Source: Acanthornis magna (lineage: Eukaryota > Chordata > Aves > Passeriformes > Acanthizidae). Taken from it: a stretch of 64,000 bases of DNA. A program made the position numbers and the translations under genes. The stretch spans positions 5,157,001 to 5,221,000 of the forward strand of contig JAWUZG010000070.1 of NCBI GenBank assembly GCA_036785705.1, in the 5' to 3' direction. The notes beneath the pieces were generated by a model that saw only the letters and a list, made by a program, of their open reading frames with translations, did no database searches and was not told the origin of the DNA. Shown here in pieces: positions 12,601 to 26,677 of the stretch. Position 1 is the first letter of the stretch; each line of letters begins with the position of its first letter.

Positions 12601-15600
12601 CTTGGTGCTGGAGCGTTAAGTAATCTGACATAAAAAAGGAAGGTCAGTAAGGCAGTGTGCCAAAGTAGACCTGCCCAAGCACTTCAAGGCAGTTCATAAG
12701 GGGCAGGGATAATGTAGATTAAAAAGATCTCCTGCCTTAATAACTTTTGTCTGCTTCTAACAGGGCCAGGGCAATTGTCATTAATTTACCAGGCTAGGGA
12801 ATGTGGATTTGCCAGCTGTTTGGACAGATAGTAGTTTCCTTTATCTTTTTCTCTGACATAAACAGTGACACTTTTAGAATTTAAACTGTATCTTTATGCT
12901 GCTCCTCGATGTTTAAAGAAAGACAACTTCTACCTTTTTATTAAGGTAGGTCAGGGTCAGGGGAAGCCAGTATTTTATCCATTAAATTGTCTTCTCATTA
13001 GTGTAAATCATTCTTCAGTGTTACTTAAAATCCTTCATAAGTTAGTGGAAAATGGACTAATATGGGTTGATGTGGACTGCTGTGCCTTATTAGCTCTTTA
13101 GACCTACACAGCATTTTTTGCACCTAGTAAAAATGGGGTAAAATTTATTTAGCTATTTTAGCTATTTTTCTGTTCCCATTGTATCCATTGACTGGAAAGA
13201 CAGTCTCTTTGCCTGCCTCTTGCCCTGGACTTCTTCCAAGAAATATGTATATTCCTTACTGAAGGGATTCAAGGGAACTTTCATCTTCAGGGTGTTTATT
13301 TACTTCTCTTCCCATGTGACTTAAGATTTCTTCAAGAATGGCACTGTGCACAAACAAGAGCAACTCTGTGCCAAGGGTGAGCATTCACATACCCGTGTAT
13401 GAATCAGAGCGGCTGAGTCCACACCTCCATTGCCTCAGTCTAGTACTGAGAAAGCTTTCCAGGGCTGATTAGTCATTTGAGTGAAGTGCAATAAATGTCA
13501 GAGGAGCTAATTAAAACAGAACCTTGCTGAATGTGAGGCATAGCTGCTCTCTAGTGGACTTGTGAGTAGTGTTGGCAACACTAAGTGCGCTTATGCCCAG
13601 AAAATAATAATATTGATATTCTGTTGAGAGAAGATGGAAACTCTCTACACCTGTGAGTTCAGCTGCTTCTTCACTTTCTTGTCATCTCTCCTCTCTTTGC
13701 ACAGCTGACTTACATCAGGGTTACAGTGAAAAAACAATGCAATAGCAGCTTTAAAAAATACCTCCTGTGCAATGTTGTGGAGAGTCAATATTTCATTGTC
13801 TCTGTGTTGTGGGTTTGTTTGCAGGGAACAGTTTTTCCATTTAGCATTTTGAGAATGACAAGTATCTTAGAGCTAAGGAAAACTGTTCTGTCGGAAAATG
13901 GGGAGGTGTTCGAAGTACCAGTGCTTATTTCCTGAGGTGGCATGGAAAGTAGAGGAAAAAATACCTGCTGCACAGAGGACCTTCACTTTTGGGAATGTAA
14001 GGTCCTCTTGGGCTTTCTCAGGAGAAAACCTAATACCTTCCATGGGGTCGAGGTCAAATAAGTGGATGCACAAGAAGGGCTTTGGGAAGCCAGATCCTGC
14101 CCAGCGCAGTCTGGGGCTGGCTGTTGTATGGAGCAGTGCTCAGCCTACAAACACCCCCGGGGACAGCACTCCTGTTCCTGACCTTTCCAGCAGCTGCACT
14201 GGCTCACTGTTTATTTTGCTGTCCACTACATGTCAAGGAATTCTCCTACATCCACTAAAATGCCCCCAGAAATAATCTTGTGCCTCTGTTGATTTATTGA
14301 TGGGTAATCTTTAAAAGAATTTTGGAACAAACCTATCAGTTACATTCTATAATTGCAGTAACTGCAGCACAAATCTGTGACAGGTTTTATAAGCAGTCTC
14401 TGAGATAACTTAGGGACCAAATAACATGATGCAAACCCACCAAAGGTTTATTGGAGAGACTGAAAAATTAGTCTTCAGTGCTATGACCAAAATTAAGTGT
14501 GCAACAAAATGCCTTCTATAGAGAGTCTTGGTGCTGTTCACCACACGCTGGTGTGTTTGTGATGGTATTTTACTCACAAATCCAAACCACAGCATCAATG
14601 GCACCGCTGTGAAGAAAAAGTGAACTCCATCCCTGCTGGAACTGGGACACCCACAGTGACAAAACTGGTTTGATTATGGATCCTCTGGTTACACTAAATC
14701 ACATTCATTCTCTTCTGTCAGGGACAAAGTCTACAAGTTCTGGTTGTTAATGTGTTCCTCATCAATAATTGTTTGCACCTTCCATTGGGAAGGAGTTCAC
14801 TGAGTCCTTGTCCTGTCACATAGCTAAAAAGAGGAAATTCTGTGCATGAAGTGAGGAGCTACACTAAGACTAGAAGGGCTTCCACCTCTGCAGAGCAGAG
14901 GTATTAAAGACCTTTCTTTTACTGAAACTGAGGAAAGACTTCCTTACCTTATGAAGTAAAAAAATCTGGATTTTGTAGTCTATGTCCCCAAGTAAATGGG
15001 TATATTGTCCCTTGCCCTTTCCATCGTGTCCATGTTTGAACACATCTGTCTGAGGTGTACACAACACCTAACTCTTAAATTGCAGTATAGATGATATCAG
15101 AGAATGGGAAGTCAGTCTGACTTTTGCTACCCTTATGGACCATCACTTTCATCCTTTAGTGGGAGTGAGGTAATGGTGGTTTAAATGGAAAAGGCCCAGT
15201 CTTTAAAAATAGGAAACGTGTTTAGTCTTCATAGGGAACTTAATAAGCCCATCTGAAGGACCACCTTGATCTATAAAAATATGTCAGTCTGAACTGTGCA
15301 GAAGTGAAAATACATACATGAAAACTAATATTTTCTATTTCCTTTTTGTTCAGCTTCCTGTATGCAGAGCCCAGGTTGTTTATTCTTGTGAATGATGCAA
15401 TGGGTTAACGGATAATATGTGGGTTATCAGTAAGGAAATCTGAAGGTACAAGGACCATAACAGTACCTAGTGTTTCACTTTGATTAAACTGGTGGAATTC
15501 CGTCTAAATGGAAAATTGTGAAGGCGTAAAGCCTTCATTTTATCAAGAGGATACGGTAGGAAGTAACTCAAAAGACAAACTGTCATGTTATTTCTAAATT

Positions 15601-18600
15601 CTTAAGTGCCTGGAGTGCTTTCAATTCAAAATCCATTCAGTTGTTTACAAAAGATAAAATACATGCATAGTCCTTCCTTGCGAAGGCTGAGATTTAGGGA
15701 CATATGAGGCTCAGGGGATGGCTTTGGTGGATTTACTCCAAGAGAAGTCACCAGGAGATTGCCATTCTCTAACTTAGCTGCACAAGCTAATGAGTGTGTT
15801 CTCTTTTGGATACTGCTTTCCATGACAAGCAGCCTTGTGCATGTCAAAGCACTTGATTTGCTTTAGAAATCTAGGTAAACTCAGAATATTTTATATCAAT
15901 GATTTTTTTTAAAAAAATACCTTGGTTTTTGTTTCTTTGCTGATTTATAGAGTGTCCAGCAAAGCAGGATTAAGCTCAGTTGCCTCTTAGAAATGAAAAG
16001 AGCTGGCACACAGGGAAGCTGCCCTTAATCCCCCACCCGTGAGAGCTTCTAAGTGCATGGCAGAGCTTCCCTCACAGGGATCCACACCAGGCCAGGTGTC
16101 ATCCAAACCCTCGTGGAGTCCAGTCTGCTCCCCTCCAGGTAAGCCAGGAGAGAGGCTTGAGTATCCATGCACAGGAAGGGCAGCAGTAGGACCACTTCAG
16201 TAGCTGCATTCACCAGCATGCATGTCAGTGGTTCTGAAATGCATATTCATGCCCTTTTTTGTGTCTTATGCAAAAATATTTGTTGCTTTATGTGGGCAGC
16301 AATCAAGATTTTCTTTGAGTGGGGTCTAATAGACATTGTTTCTGTGCCCAGCTGCTCTTGCTTGAATAAAGATGAATAATAATGTTTTGTTAAAAACCAG
16401 TAGGGAAGGAAAGCCCTTGTGTTACTCCACCTTAATGCTGCATGTTGGTGTTTTGAAACTAGGGTGGGGTGGTTTATATTTTGATAGACCATTATCTAGG
16501 AGGGAAGCAATAAGCTGAAACCTTGACCTGATTAGTGCCTTGTTCCTCACCAATGTTGTTGTTTATATGCTGCAAAAGTGCCTGTGAGGGAAGCCGCGAA
16601 CTGAAGATGATCCTTTACACTAAAGGCTGGCAAACAGTTTTCTTGGGGTGAATTCACCAAATACATTAGTTTACCCAAGACTCTGAGAATTAAATGCACA
16701 GGCAGTATTTTCCTCCTAAATTTATAGGTGAGAAGTACCTGAGTGAGTGACTTCAGTGCCTACCCTGTACGTCCTGCTGCAAGATGCAGGACCTGCATGG
16801 TGTCAGCACCAGCAAGAATATCTGTGGCATTAGTCACAGCTAGTGGCTACCCGCAGTCACTCTGGTTGTCTGAGCAAGAAAACTTGTGGGTTTGTTTCAG
16901 CTTCCTTGCTAGAAGTCTGAAAGCCAGACATCCTCATTTTGGGCAAGAGATGCCCTCCCAAACCTGACTTATCCTGCTTATTACTTGTTATGGCCTGTCC
17001 ACATCACAAACCCTGTGCTCCCTGATGGGGAAGGAACAGCTTCCAGGGCCTCATTGTTTGTAAAGCTCATATCTTCCAATTTCCTCTTTTTCACCTAATG
17101 CTGACCATTTCCCTCTCTGCCTTCAGAAACCTTGGTTTTGTTTTAAACAGATTAATTTTGTTTGCCTTGAGAGAGGCTTTTTTGTAAAACTCTGCCTCAT
17201 TGCTGCTCCACTCCTTCCTGAATCTCAGATGGAAAATGCCCCCTTCTGTCCCCAGACTGGTTTTTCTCTTCTGCTGGCACTGATTTAACTCTTATTCTGC
17301 TCTTCCAGTATTGCTCAAAGGATGTTGCAGAAAACAAAGTTGTATTGTATTGAAACAGAAAACAATTTCAGAATGGGATGAATCACCCTATCTTCAACCT
17401 CCAGCTAAAAATAATAATAAAAAAGGATGATTCACAGTAGAAAGTCTATATGAGGTTTCTCAAATTCAGTTCTGGTTTATCATCTGTAAGGCAATTCTGT
17501 GCTTGTCATTCTGGCAATATGGTATCATTTTACTTGAAAATGGTTTTACTGATTCATTCTGGGAGATTACTTTGTTGGTAAATTAGAAGGTTATTTTTGC
17601 TTCTTTCATGAAGTATTTGAAGCATATTTCAGACTATAGAAAATGTACATAAATTTAAGTAAATATATACTAAAACATAACAATAAGTACAGTAAAAATA
17701 TAACACACTTAAAGCCAGTGTGAGGCAGTGCTTTTTTTTACATGACACATAAGCTGTGGAGGCTTTTGCCTCAATATCAGCAGGGGCAAGACCTTTATGA
17801 GGTTGAGTACAATTAGGCACACTGGTAACATCATCTCCAGTTAAATTGCAGAAAAGGGATGAAAGAAAACATCATACATGGGGGACAGCGATGCCTGTCG
17901 TGTGTTCCTTTGGATGCAGGAGTGGGGCCTGGTGCCACAGGCTGCCAGGGCTGCCCCAGCTGGGGGCTGGGGCTGGTTTTCAGTCCCCTCAAGCTGGATC
18001 CAACCTTGCAGTTCCCTTCACCTGGGCAAAGGCTGTGGCTGTTTCTGCAGCCTCTGTAATGCTTGTCAGGATCTGGTGGGCCATTGGCTTCCTTGGGGGT
18101 TTAAAGGACAGTGATCCCCCTACCTACACCAAAATTCCTGTCCCTCTGTATTGAAATCAGACCAGAAGTCTGGTCTGATGTGAAGTCTATATTTCCAGTT
18201 CCATTTGGTGAGCAGAATGAGTATTTTGTAATCTGTCTGAAAATGTACCTTGTTCATATGCCTACTTTTGTATTATCAAATGATCCCCAGAGAGGGAGAG
18301 CACAGAACAGCTTTGGTGGAAGTTGGACCGTGTGCATCAGCTGCAGGAGCACTCTGGAGACCCAGCAGCTGTTTGGTGGACCGAAGGGACTGGGTGCATT
18401 TTGGGGATTTGTCCGTGAAGGTAAGGCAAGTTCCTGAGCTCACAACAAATTGCACTGGATTTAAATAACGCAAGTGTAGTACTGAATAAAGGGTACTGAA
18501 GTACTCTTTATTTTCCATTTCCCCAACAGGAAATAATTTTTTCAAAATTATTGCAAGGAAGATTGTGAAGTAACCGAGCATTGCTACCCTGGAGAGAACA

Positions 18601-19110
18601 ATGGAGCAGAGAAGTGGCACAAGCCTCCTCCTGAGCCCCTCCTGCTTGGCTGCCAGCCCTGGCTCCTACAGGTCAGTGCAGTGCCTGGTGACTCCAGGAA
18701 GGAGGGTGACAAAAGTTAGTGGAGGCTTCCATGAAGCCCTGTCCCAGGAGGTGTGACATTTATGGCAGTGCTGACATACTTGCTGTGAATTGCAGAAAGG
18801 GCACACGAGGTCAAATGGCTGAGCTCCTTGGCTCTCTCACTGAGGGCTGTGTGGAGTAGAAATCAACCTCTGCCTGGTGAAAGCTTCTTATGAATCACTT
18901 TTAATTAATAGTCAGGAAGGTGGTGGGAGGGGGCAGTATGGAGAGGGATCAGCGCTGAGTGTGGCCAGCAGCAGTGCTGCTGACAGGGCACGCTTCCCAT
19001 GCTGGCACAGGCACAGCAGCAGCAGCCCTGGACTAAGATCTGCAGCTGCACATAAACTCTGCGTGCTGACAGTTTCCCCAGATAGGCTCTGCTAGCATTG
19101 CCAACCACAC
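3620..19110. other. Intergenic region between IL21 and CETN4, left part; no recognised gene
   Basis: About 15.5 kb of moderately AT-rich sequence with frequent stops in all frames. The longest open frame (11342-11881, minus, 179 codons) has ordinary non-coding composition, no domain I recognise and no flanking gene structure. A few intervals after strong pyrimidine-AG acceptors stay open for 18-52 codons (9359-9489, 10922-10978, 12461-12619); see the findings. A 24-base inverted repeat lies at 18156-18179. Confidence 0.6.
18156..18179. repeat. Perfect inverted repeat, 11-base arms
   Basis: The arms ATCAGACCAGA and TCTGGTCTGAT are exact reverse complements separated by AG. It could form a short hairpin or cruciform or be a dimer-binding site. 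No gene adjoins it. Confidence 0.85.
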
Positions 19111-19114
19111 TGCC

Positions 19115-19559
19115 TCTGGAATGCGTCCAGAGGAGAGCCACTGAGTTGATCACAGGGCTGGAACACCTCTCCAATGAAGACAGGCTGGGAGACTTTGGTT
19201 GTTAAGCTTAGAGAAGGAAGGCTCCAGGGAAACTTTATCACACCTTCCAGTACATAAAGGTACAAGAGAGCTGGAGAGGGACTTTTCACAAGTGCATAGG
19301 ACAAGGGGGAATGGCCTTCAACAGAAGGAGGATGGGTTTGAGTTAGATTTAGGAAGAAATTCTTTACTGTAAGGATGGTGAGGCACTGAAACAGGTTGCC
19401 CAGAAAGGCTGTGGACTCCACATCTGTCGAGGTGTTCCAAGACCACGTTGGACGGGGCTCTGAGCAACCTGGTCTAGTGGAAAGTTTCCTGCCCATGGCA
19501 GGGGTGTTGGAACTAGATGAGCTTTAAGATGCCTTCCTACCGAAACCATTCTATGATTA
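19115..19559 (+). mobile_element. CR1 LINE 3' end, 5'-truncated
   Basis: About 440 bases match the familiar end of sauropsid CR1 elements in order: the block reading gccactgagttgatcac, the aggaagaaattctttactg block, the caggttgcccagaaaggctg block, the gagcaacctggtctagtgg block, and the terminal block around ttggaactagatga. It closes with ATTCTATGATTA. Only the 3' untranslated part is present; no reverse transcriptase or endonuclease frame remains, as expected for CR1 copies truncated at the 5' end. The copy is diverged from a typical consensus, so it is probably old. Open frames on the opposite strand here are by-products of the repeat. Confidence 0.93.
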
Positions 19560-22500
19560 ACTTAATTTTCACAATCTACACATTTTTTTAGAGCTACATT
19601 CGATGTACCTATCGAGCACATTTACTGTAAGACAGGAAAAATAGTAGACTTAATTTGTTTATGATTTATTTAGGAATCATTTCACACAATTACTAGTGTG
19701 CTTTCTTTGGGGGAATTTTCAGTTTTTCTAGAATCTAATAGATATTCCTCCTAGTGTTCTAAGACTAGTCATAGTGGACATATAGACAAATATTGGACAT
19801 AGTGGACATAGTAGACACATATTCGTGTGAGAAAAAATGAAATCCCTTGTCCACAACTGAATTACAAGCTGAATATATCACAAGAGAAAATAATATCTTT
19901 TTCTTTTTTTTCATGCTTTTGGGTATATTCTAAGTCTATGAGCTATCACATCAGTAAGCAGTCACCTCTTAGGGGCAGAAATGAAAGCTTCCCTTTACAA
20001 ACTTGGGTTCACTCACACCCACAGGTCATCAGTTCCTACCAAGGTGCTAACAGTTCCTTTCACGTGCACATTGGTGTCCCCTTTCCTCGGTGACAGGAAA
20101 CCTGTGACTAGATAGGAACTCTATATCTACAAGTGTCAAAACATGCACCTCCAGAAATCCCTCTGGGGTCTGTGGTCACTAACGCTCACACCTGGGAACA
20201 TGTGGGTGTCAGTCTGTTCCCTGCCAGAACACGTCAGTGAGAAAACTTCTGCTGCTTTCTGGCAAAAGGGACCCTGGGGACAGTCACACATTGCTTTCTA
20301 TGGGTGCCCAGGTGGTGACTTTAGCTTAGAAATGTACCCCTTTAATGTGCATCTCTGCCAGATGATATGACCAAACCTGTAACCACCATCAATAATGTTA
20401 AGCCTGTGAATGAGGCAGTGTTTTTAAAAGAGCAAGGCAGCATAATAAGGGATTTAAAGATACCTTGTTTTAATGAAGTGAAATGTAAAAATGTAGGCTG
20501 GTGTTTTGTCACTTCTACTGTTTTGCCTTACAGTTTGTAGTCCCATACCTGAACAGCAGTAAACTTTTATTCTAACACCAATTTGCTCACAGATTTGTAT
20601 TTCTGAGGGTAATATAGACAGGTGTTTTGTAGATTTGGTCTTAATTACAGGCAAAGACAAACTCACCTGCCAAAACAGTATTCAGCCACCTGAGAGTTTT
20701 CCAGCAGCAGATAATCCACAGGTACTGAAAAAGTTATCAGATGTCAAAGGTTGTCATTCAAGGTTCTTTAAAATTATATAGTCTGTCTACTGGAAATGTT
20801 TTCTTCCTGAAGACTTTGTTTCCTTAGGTATTATTTCTGATGTTTTAACCTAGTTATTATTAGGTTTTTATTTGGTTGCCTTCATAGAAAGTCAAGTTTC
20901 ACTAAGCAGACTAGGACTTAGATATTTCATGAAGTTTTGAATTGAATAAAATAAAGTGTCTTAACATCAGTGAATGTGAAGTGAATCAAAGGCCTAGACA
21001 ACCTAAAATAAGGATTTTACACTTACGAAGTAAAAGGAATAGCAGCACTCACTGTGCAGTTTGGAAAGCTGTTGTATAGTATAACCAAATGAATTCCTTT
21101 CCTTTGCACCCATGGCCAGGCTTAGGGTAGAAACTTTGATTTCAGACTAATTATTTCTACTAAAAACTTCAGAGTACTTAAATTTGTAAGTTGATCTTTG
21201 TAGTTTGCAGTGCTGCTGCAGTTAGCAGTAAGTGGAGTTTACTTTAGTAATTGTTCTTATAGATCTGCCCGTTGTTCCAAATCCTACCTAAGGCACTTGC
21301 TGTAGCAATGATGAAAATTTCTGCAATTTTGGTACTAAGTGTTTCAGTAGTTGGACAAAGTATCAGAAACCATCTGTTTTATATGCACATTAATAAACAT
21401 GAGAGGGAAAGCAGAAGGTTTCTGCCAGAGCAATGCCACCTATGTTCTATGCCCTAAGGAATGACTCAAACAAGGGGATATGTCCATGAATACAGAAAGA
21501 AAAGTTGAAGAAAAATGTCTTTATCCACATACTCATGGAGTAACATAACATGGCCAATCTTACCAAGTTTCACAATGAATCGTAAGTGGGAACTGAAAAC
21601 AGCAAACTGTTGCCCAAACATCGTTACCGTAAGTGTAAAGGAAAAGAAACATTGTAGGTGGGGATCATAGTTCTGAGCCATTCCTTTGGTGTCTTATATG
21701 TAACTGTCCCAAAAAAACCCCAATAGGACTTCACCGTCGCAAATCTCCCGTTCTGCAGACAGCCTGCCTGTTCTTGCCTGCTTGGCCACAACCCCAAGCA
21801 CTTCTGACAACAAGAAGAAAAAAAAGAAGGCCATTTGACGCATTTCACATTTCCACTCCTGTTCGGTGATCTTTTTCCTTCTGTCTGCGGTTGTTTAACC
21901 TTGATCCAGTCATTCAGGTGAGAACAGAGAAAAGTGGAAACAAGGCTAGGTATTTTTCCTCCCGTGTGTTGAGACACAGCACGGTCAGAGATGGACTCAG
22001 TGGCCTTCGAGCTAAAGTGTTCTTTGAAAACAAAACAATATTTTGATTACGGCTCAGTGACATTTAATTTCTGCAGCCAAAAGTAATTATTTTACTGTCT
22101 GGAACAGTGACTGTTGGATTTTCCCCTGGGGATGGCTGAACCACAGAGAAGATTGTGGGGAAGCACCATCCAGGTGCCAAGCTCCAGAATCCACGGTGCA
22201 GCCAAGGATCAGCCTTACATTTTGCAAAATCATCCTTTGCTTGTGCGTGCTTAGACTTCGTTATTTGCAAGCTGTTCAGCTGCTAAAAAAGTTTCCGTGG
22301 AGTAGGGAGCAGGGAAGAGTGTTTTGGGATAAAATCCAGGCTGCTGTTTCCAGCCTGTGAGCTGCCTACATTGCACTGGCAGCTACAAATTAGGTGACTC
22401 AGTCCTGTGTGGTCACAGTCAGTCAGAAAATAGCAATGTTTGTGGCACACAGGGTGCTGTGGCTGGTCCCATCCTCTTGAGCAAATCAGTGTTTACAAGG

Positions 22501-25500
22501 ACCGCTGCACTTTTCCTTTCCCTGGTGCAACACCCAGAGCAGCCTGCTTGATTTTTCAATATCCAAGTATATTGGTGATACCTGGGCCCATGCTTTCAGA
22601 AGTGAGTCTTGGAAATGGTGTGGTGAAAATTGCTTCCTCTATTTAGACACCCAAATAAAACGCCTGCCTTCAGAAATATGTTCTGAAAGCCCCGGACCGT
22701 ATCATTAGTGACATTTTGCTGAGATCTGTTATCTGTGTGGTTCCACAAGTGACCTAGAATAAGAAGAGAAGAATTCTTGTTTTTAGAAATGGAAGAATTT
22801 GCCCTTTAGGGAGTTCTCCGTGACGCAGAAATATTCAGGGTGTCTGCTGGCCTTTGCTTTGACTATCATCGCACGGGACGTTCTTTCTAAGCAGTGCGGA
22901 ATTGCCCAGTGGCAATCAACGATCAGAAGCAGCTGGAGCTGATCCAGGATGGTTTTGTTGGCCGTGCTGCTTTCCCTGGGCGAGCAGGGTTAGGGCAGAA
23001 ATCCACCGCAGCGTGAGTGTGCAGCAGGGCTGCAGAGCAGGGGGAATTCATGGCGCACCACAGCAATTGCAGTGACTGCTGCAGGCCACAGCCACAGTGT
23101 GGATTGAGGTTGCCCTCGGATTTTTCACTGATTTCTTTCAGCATATCTGCAGCCAAAAAAATCAGGTCTGCTTCTATTTTAGCTTCACTTCAGCAGAGCC
23201 AAAGCAGACTTCCTCCTGTCGGCTGCAGCAGCGGGCAAAGGCTTGGGGCAGGGTCTGTTCTTAGTGTCAGGGAGTAGCACAGAGGTCCTGGGTGCTGAGA
23301 ACAGTCAGCGGACTTGTGTGGGCAGCTAAGGGCATCAGAGGGGTTTAGGCTGTGTATTTCTACTGTTTCATGTTGCACAGAGTCTGGCTGCAGATTTATA
23401 TCTGTTGGGAGTCAGCAAGCACAAAAATACCGTACAACATTTGATTTTATCATTGTTATTATGAAGACAACACCCCAAAGACCCTAATTCTAGCTTATAG
23501 GAATAACTAGGCCTGCCTAATCTCTGCTAGGATTTCACTTTGAATTAGCTCCAATGAAGAATACTTATTTTTTCAAAGGTAAGCCAAGAGCAGAAGGCAT
23601 AGCTCTTACCAGAAAGAGTAGTTTCCTAGGTATCACTGATTTTTAGGTGGACGGTATTGGACTCAATCCATATGCTGAAGTGTTGGTCTAAATGGACTAA
23701 GGAAGGGGTCCTTAATTTGGATTTCTGTCTCTAGGTACAATCTTGCAGTTTCTCAAACATCATCCTTTTCTGATTGAATAATGAAGAGGAAAATGGTTTC
23801 CTGAAAGGACTTGTGAGAGGCAGAGCACTGTCTAATATTTAATCTAGACAAAGTTATATTAGGAAAAATAAAGACTTGCAGGAGACTATTAACTACTTTT
23901 CCTATCAGAAATATGCAAAAAGAATTGCCATGCTAGGCAAAGTCTTCCTCTACACCCTAGAAATTGAGTATTTAAAAGAAGTAATCACCAGTGCAAGATT
24001 TTCTTTCTCTCTTTTGGTAACCTCCACAAGAATGAATAAAAATGGATAAACTATATGGGGGCCCATCAGCCTTAATCCAGAATACACCTGTCTGCACATG
24101 GAGTTACTCACAAAGATCTGCTCTTCAGCAGATCCAGATTCCACCCTCAGAAATGCAGAGCAGGAACATCACCTCAAACAAGGGCTAAAGTCTTCCCGAA
24201 ACGAAAGAGACACTATTCTGTAGTCTTGCCTTTTTTTAATGCGCATTTTCCCTCCAAATTACTGACCCATAAAATTGCAAATGCTTGGACTGAAATGAGA
24301 GCTGCGCAAGAGGGAAAAAAATTACTATTAAACCACTTGTCTCTGTCAATGGCTTCGAGACAAAAGCCTGTTCAAAGATCTGCAGTTCTGCATTTCTTTG
24401 GTATAGGAAGCAAACAGGTCTGCAAAGAGGCTTCTTGAAATAAATAAAAAACATTCAGCCTAACTGCTGAATTCAATTCTGCCTATTAAATACATCTGTT
24501 GGCTTGTGGGGGCTTCTCTTACTCAGAATTGAACTGAGACTCACAGTAACATTTGTTTACGATAACCTTTACCCAGGCAACTAAATTAGAAAGAAAAGAG
24601 CAATGCATTAGGATAGCACTGGCATTTGCAACATAGTTTTTAAGGTCTGTTTTAGGTGAAAAACATACACAGGCCATAAGCACATCTTACGGGGTTGAAA
24701 TTTTGCAGGAGGTAGAAGACACCTGGTTTTTTCAGGGCAAAGATTACTAAAAGGCATGATATGACACTGAAAAAATTACAAAATACAGAATATCAGCACA
24801 AGAAGATATAAACTCAGAAGTCTTCAGCTACAGGTCAGATACTTTACTGCTGAAATAGACTGTGCTTGATTCTTCTAAACTCAAATTTGCAATACTGGAC
24901 TTCAAAATTCCCAAAATTTGCATGAAATAGAAGATGTGCAGCTGAGGACAGATATGTCAAATGAAAAGGGGTTAATAGTCAAAGAGCCTGCTGACAAAAA
25001 CTGGCATCATCCTCAGGTAATATTTTTTTCCTATAATCCTTAAGCCTGTTTTGCAGTGATTTATTCTAAACATAAAATTAAGGGGGTTTGCTTTTGTGGG
25101 GGTAGAAGAGGCTTTTTTTGGGGTTGTGGATTGCAGCCAGCACAGGTTGAGATGCCAAGCACTTTGTTTGCTGCTTACGCTGGCCAAAGCTTTTATGTCA
25201 GGCAGCAGAGTGATTATCACTATTATTAATCTTCACTTCCAGTAATTTTCCTGTACTTTATAAGTAAAATAGGGAAACAGTACAATATTGCCTATCAGCT
25301 GTATGAAAGTAAATGTGTTTGTATTTGTAAGGAATTGAGGGCATTTGGATGAGTACAGCACTTAAAGGAATGTGGATTTTTTTACGAAACCTTACGATGG
25401 GTTTATCTGGTGTGCAAGATAATGCAAACAAGGAGAACGATCAATGAATTAAGTGCTTTTTCTGTCAATAGCAAGAATCCAATGGGAAAATCTGCAAGGT

Positions 25501-26640
25501 CATGCAATTAAAGGGTAATAATGAAACTGAGCAACATGCTGAATTAAGGTTGAACAAGTGAATATAGCTGCTGCTCTTTTAATTATCAGAGTTGGGCTTT
25601 GCAAGTGTACTGCCCTTACCTGGCAATTTTCTGTGCCTCCAGAGAGCTATAGACTCTGAAGATAGGAGATGAATTGATCATGCCTCTCCTGGATTCACAG
25701 AGAGATTTGTTTGAGATTCCAGTTTTATTCCAAAAGCAAAATGGTATTCTCTTACAAAATCCCTATGGTATTAAATCATGGCATAATGAGATCTAACAAA
25801 GTGAGAAGTATAATTTTGAAATACTATGGTTTTTCACTCTGGATCTTCTCAAGGTCAGTTCCAAAATCTCAAGAACTTCTCACAGCTCTCCCTCATTTTT
25901 AATTATATTGTTCAGATTTCGCCATTCTTGTCTGAGTCTTACAGGTTTGGAATCCTTTGAATTAGCTAAAGTAAAACCTCAGACATTCTGCTGATATCAG
26001 AATCCTCTCAGTTTTGTGAGCTCTGATATGAGATTTGTCCTCTCTGAAGGTGGAAGAAACCTGCGTGTTCACAATTGCTTTGTTTGCAAAAACAAAACTT
26101 CCAAATACATCACCCAGCATTGCTATGGAAATGCCTCTGTAATGAACCAGATTCTGCTCATGTTCTGTCAGACAGAAGGTGTTCTGTCTCTGGATTTTCT
26201 CTCCAAGCTGTCTAACCTCATTGACAGCAGAGCCACAGGCAGAGGTGTGGTGTGTGCCAGCACAGTCTGCTCTTATAAACTTATTTTCTGCATTACTCTC
26301 TCACTACTGAGTTGTGCTTTCCTCCACCTTCCCAGGCTTTTGTACTAGAGCAAATTTTGGTGTTGAGAGACAGGGACTAAGAGGAGGTGCTTGGAACAGT
26401 TTCACAGGGTTTCTATGCACAAAAGCATTTCTGAACCACTTAAAATCCTTTGGTTAAAGGAGATCAGTATCTGCCAAAAATAAGCCCTCAGGTGCATTTC
26501 CACAGCCACATGAAACAAGCAGCCACCTGTGACTGAGTTGTGCAAGTTGTGTAGTACCAACAGGATCCTGGTTTTCCTCATCTTTTGCATCAAATTAAGC
26601 CATGGAAGTTGTGTTTGATAGCAAGTGCTATAAAATACAA
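19560..26640. other. Intergenic region, second part; no recognised gene
   Basis: About 7 kb of AT-rich, stop-dense sequence between the CR1 copy and the AT microsatellite. A short imperfect repetition of a tagtggacata-like unit occurs around 19769-19815. No coding pattern, RNA gene or further repeat was recognised. Confidence 0.5.
26453..26546 (+). repeat. Diverged direct repeat, copy A
   Basis: This segment aligns with 27435-27527 almost base for base with short gaps. Shared blocks appear in the same order and spacing: gttaaag.agat, tctgccaaaaa, and the 20-base identical core aaacaagcagccacctgtga, followed by a similar ttgtg block. The copies are about 980 bases apart and in the same orientation. 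It does not resemble CR1. It could be a local duplication or two members of an interspersed family I do not recognise. Confidence 0.6.
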
Positions 26641-26642
26641 AT

Positions 26643-26677
<35 letters not shown>
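26641..26677. repeat. (AT)n microsatellite
   Basis: A run of alternating A and T interrupted once by AAA, followed by an A-rich tail (to about 26690). Such tracts are length-variable and common in intergenic vertebrate DNA. Confidence 0.95.

Noticed and set aside
19092..19549. 134- and 61-codon frames on the minus strand
   Set aside because: They are antisense readings of the CR1 3' end at 19115-19559, not genes.
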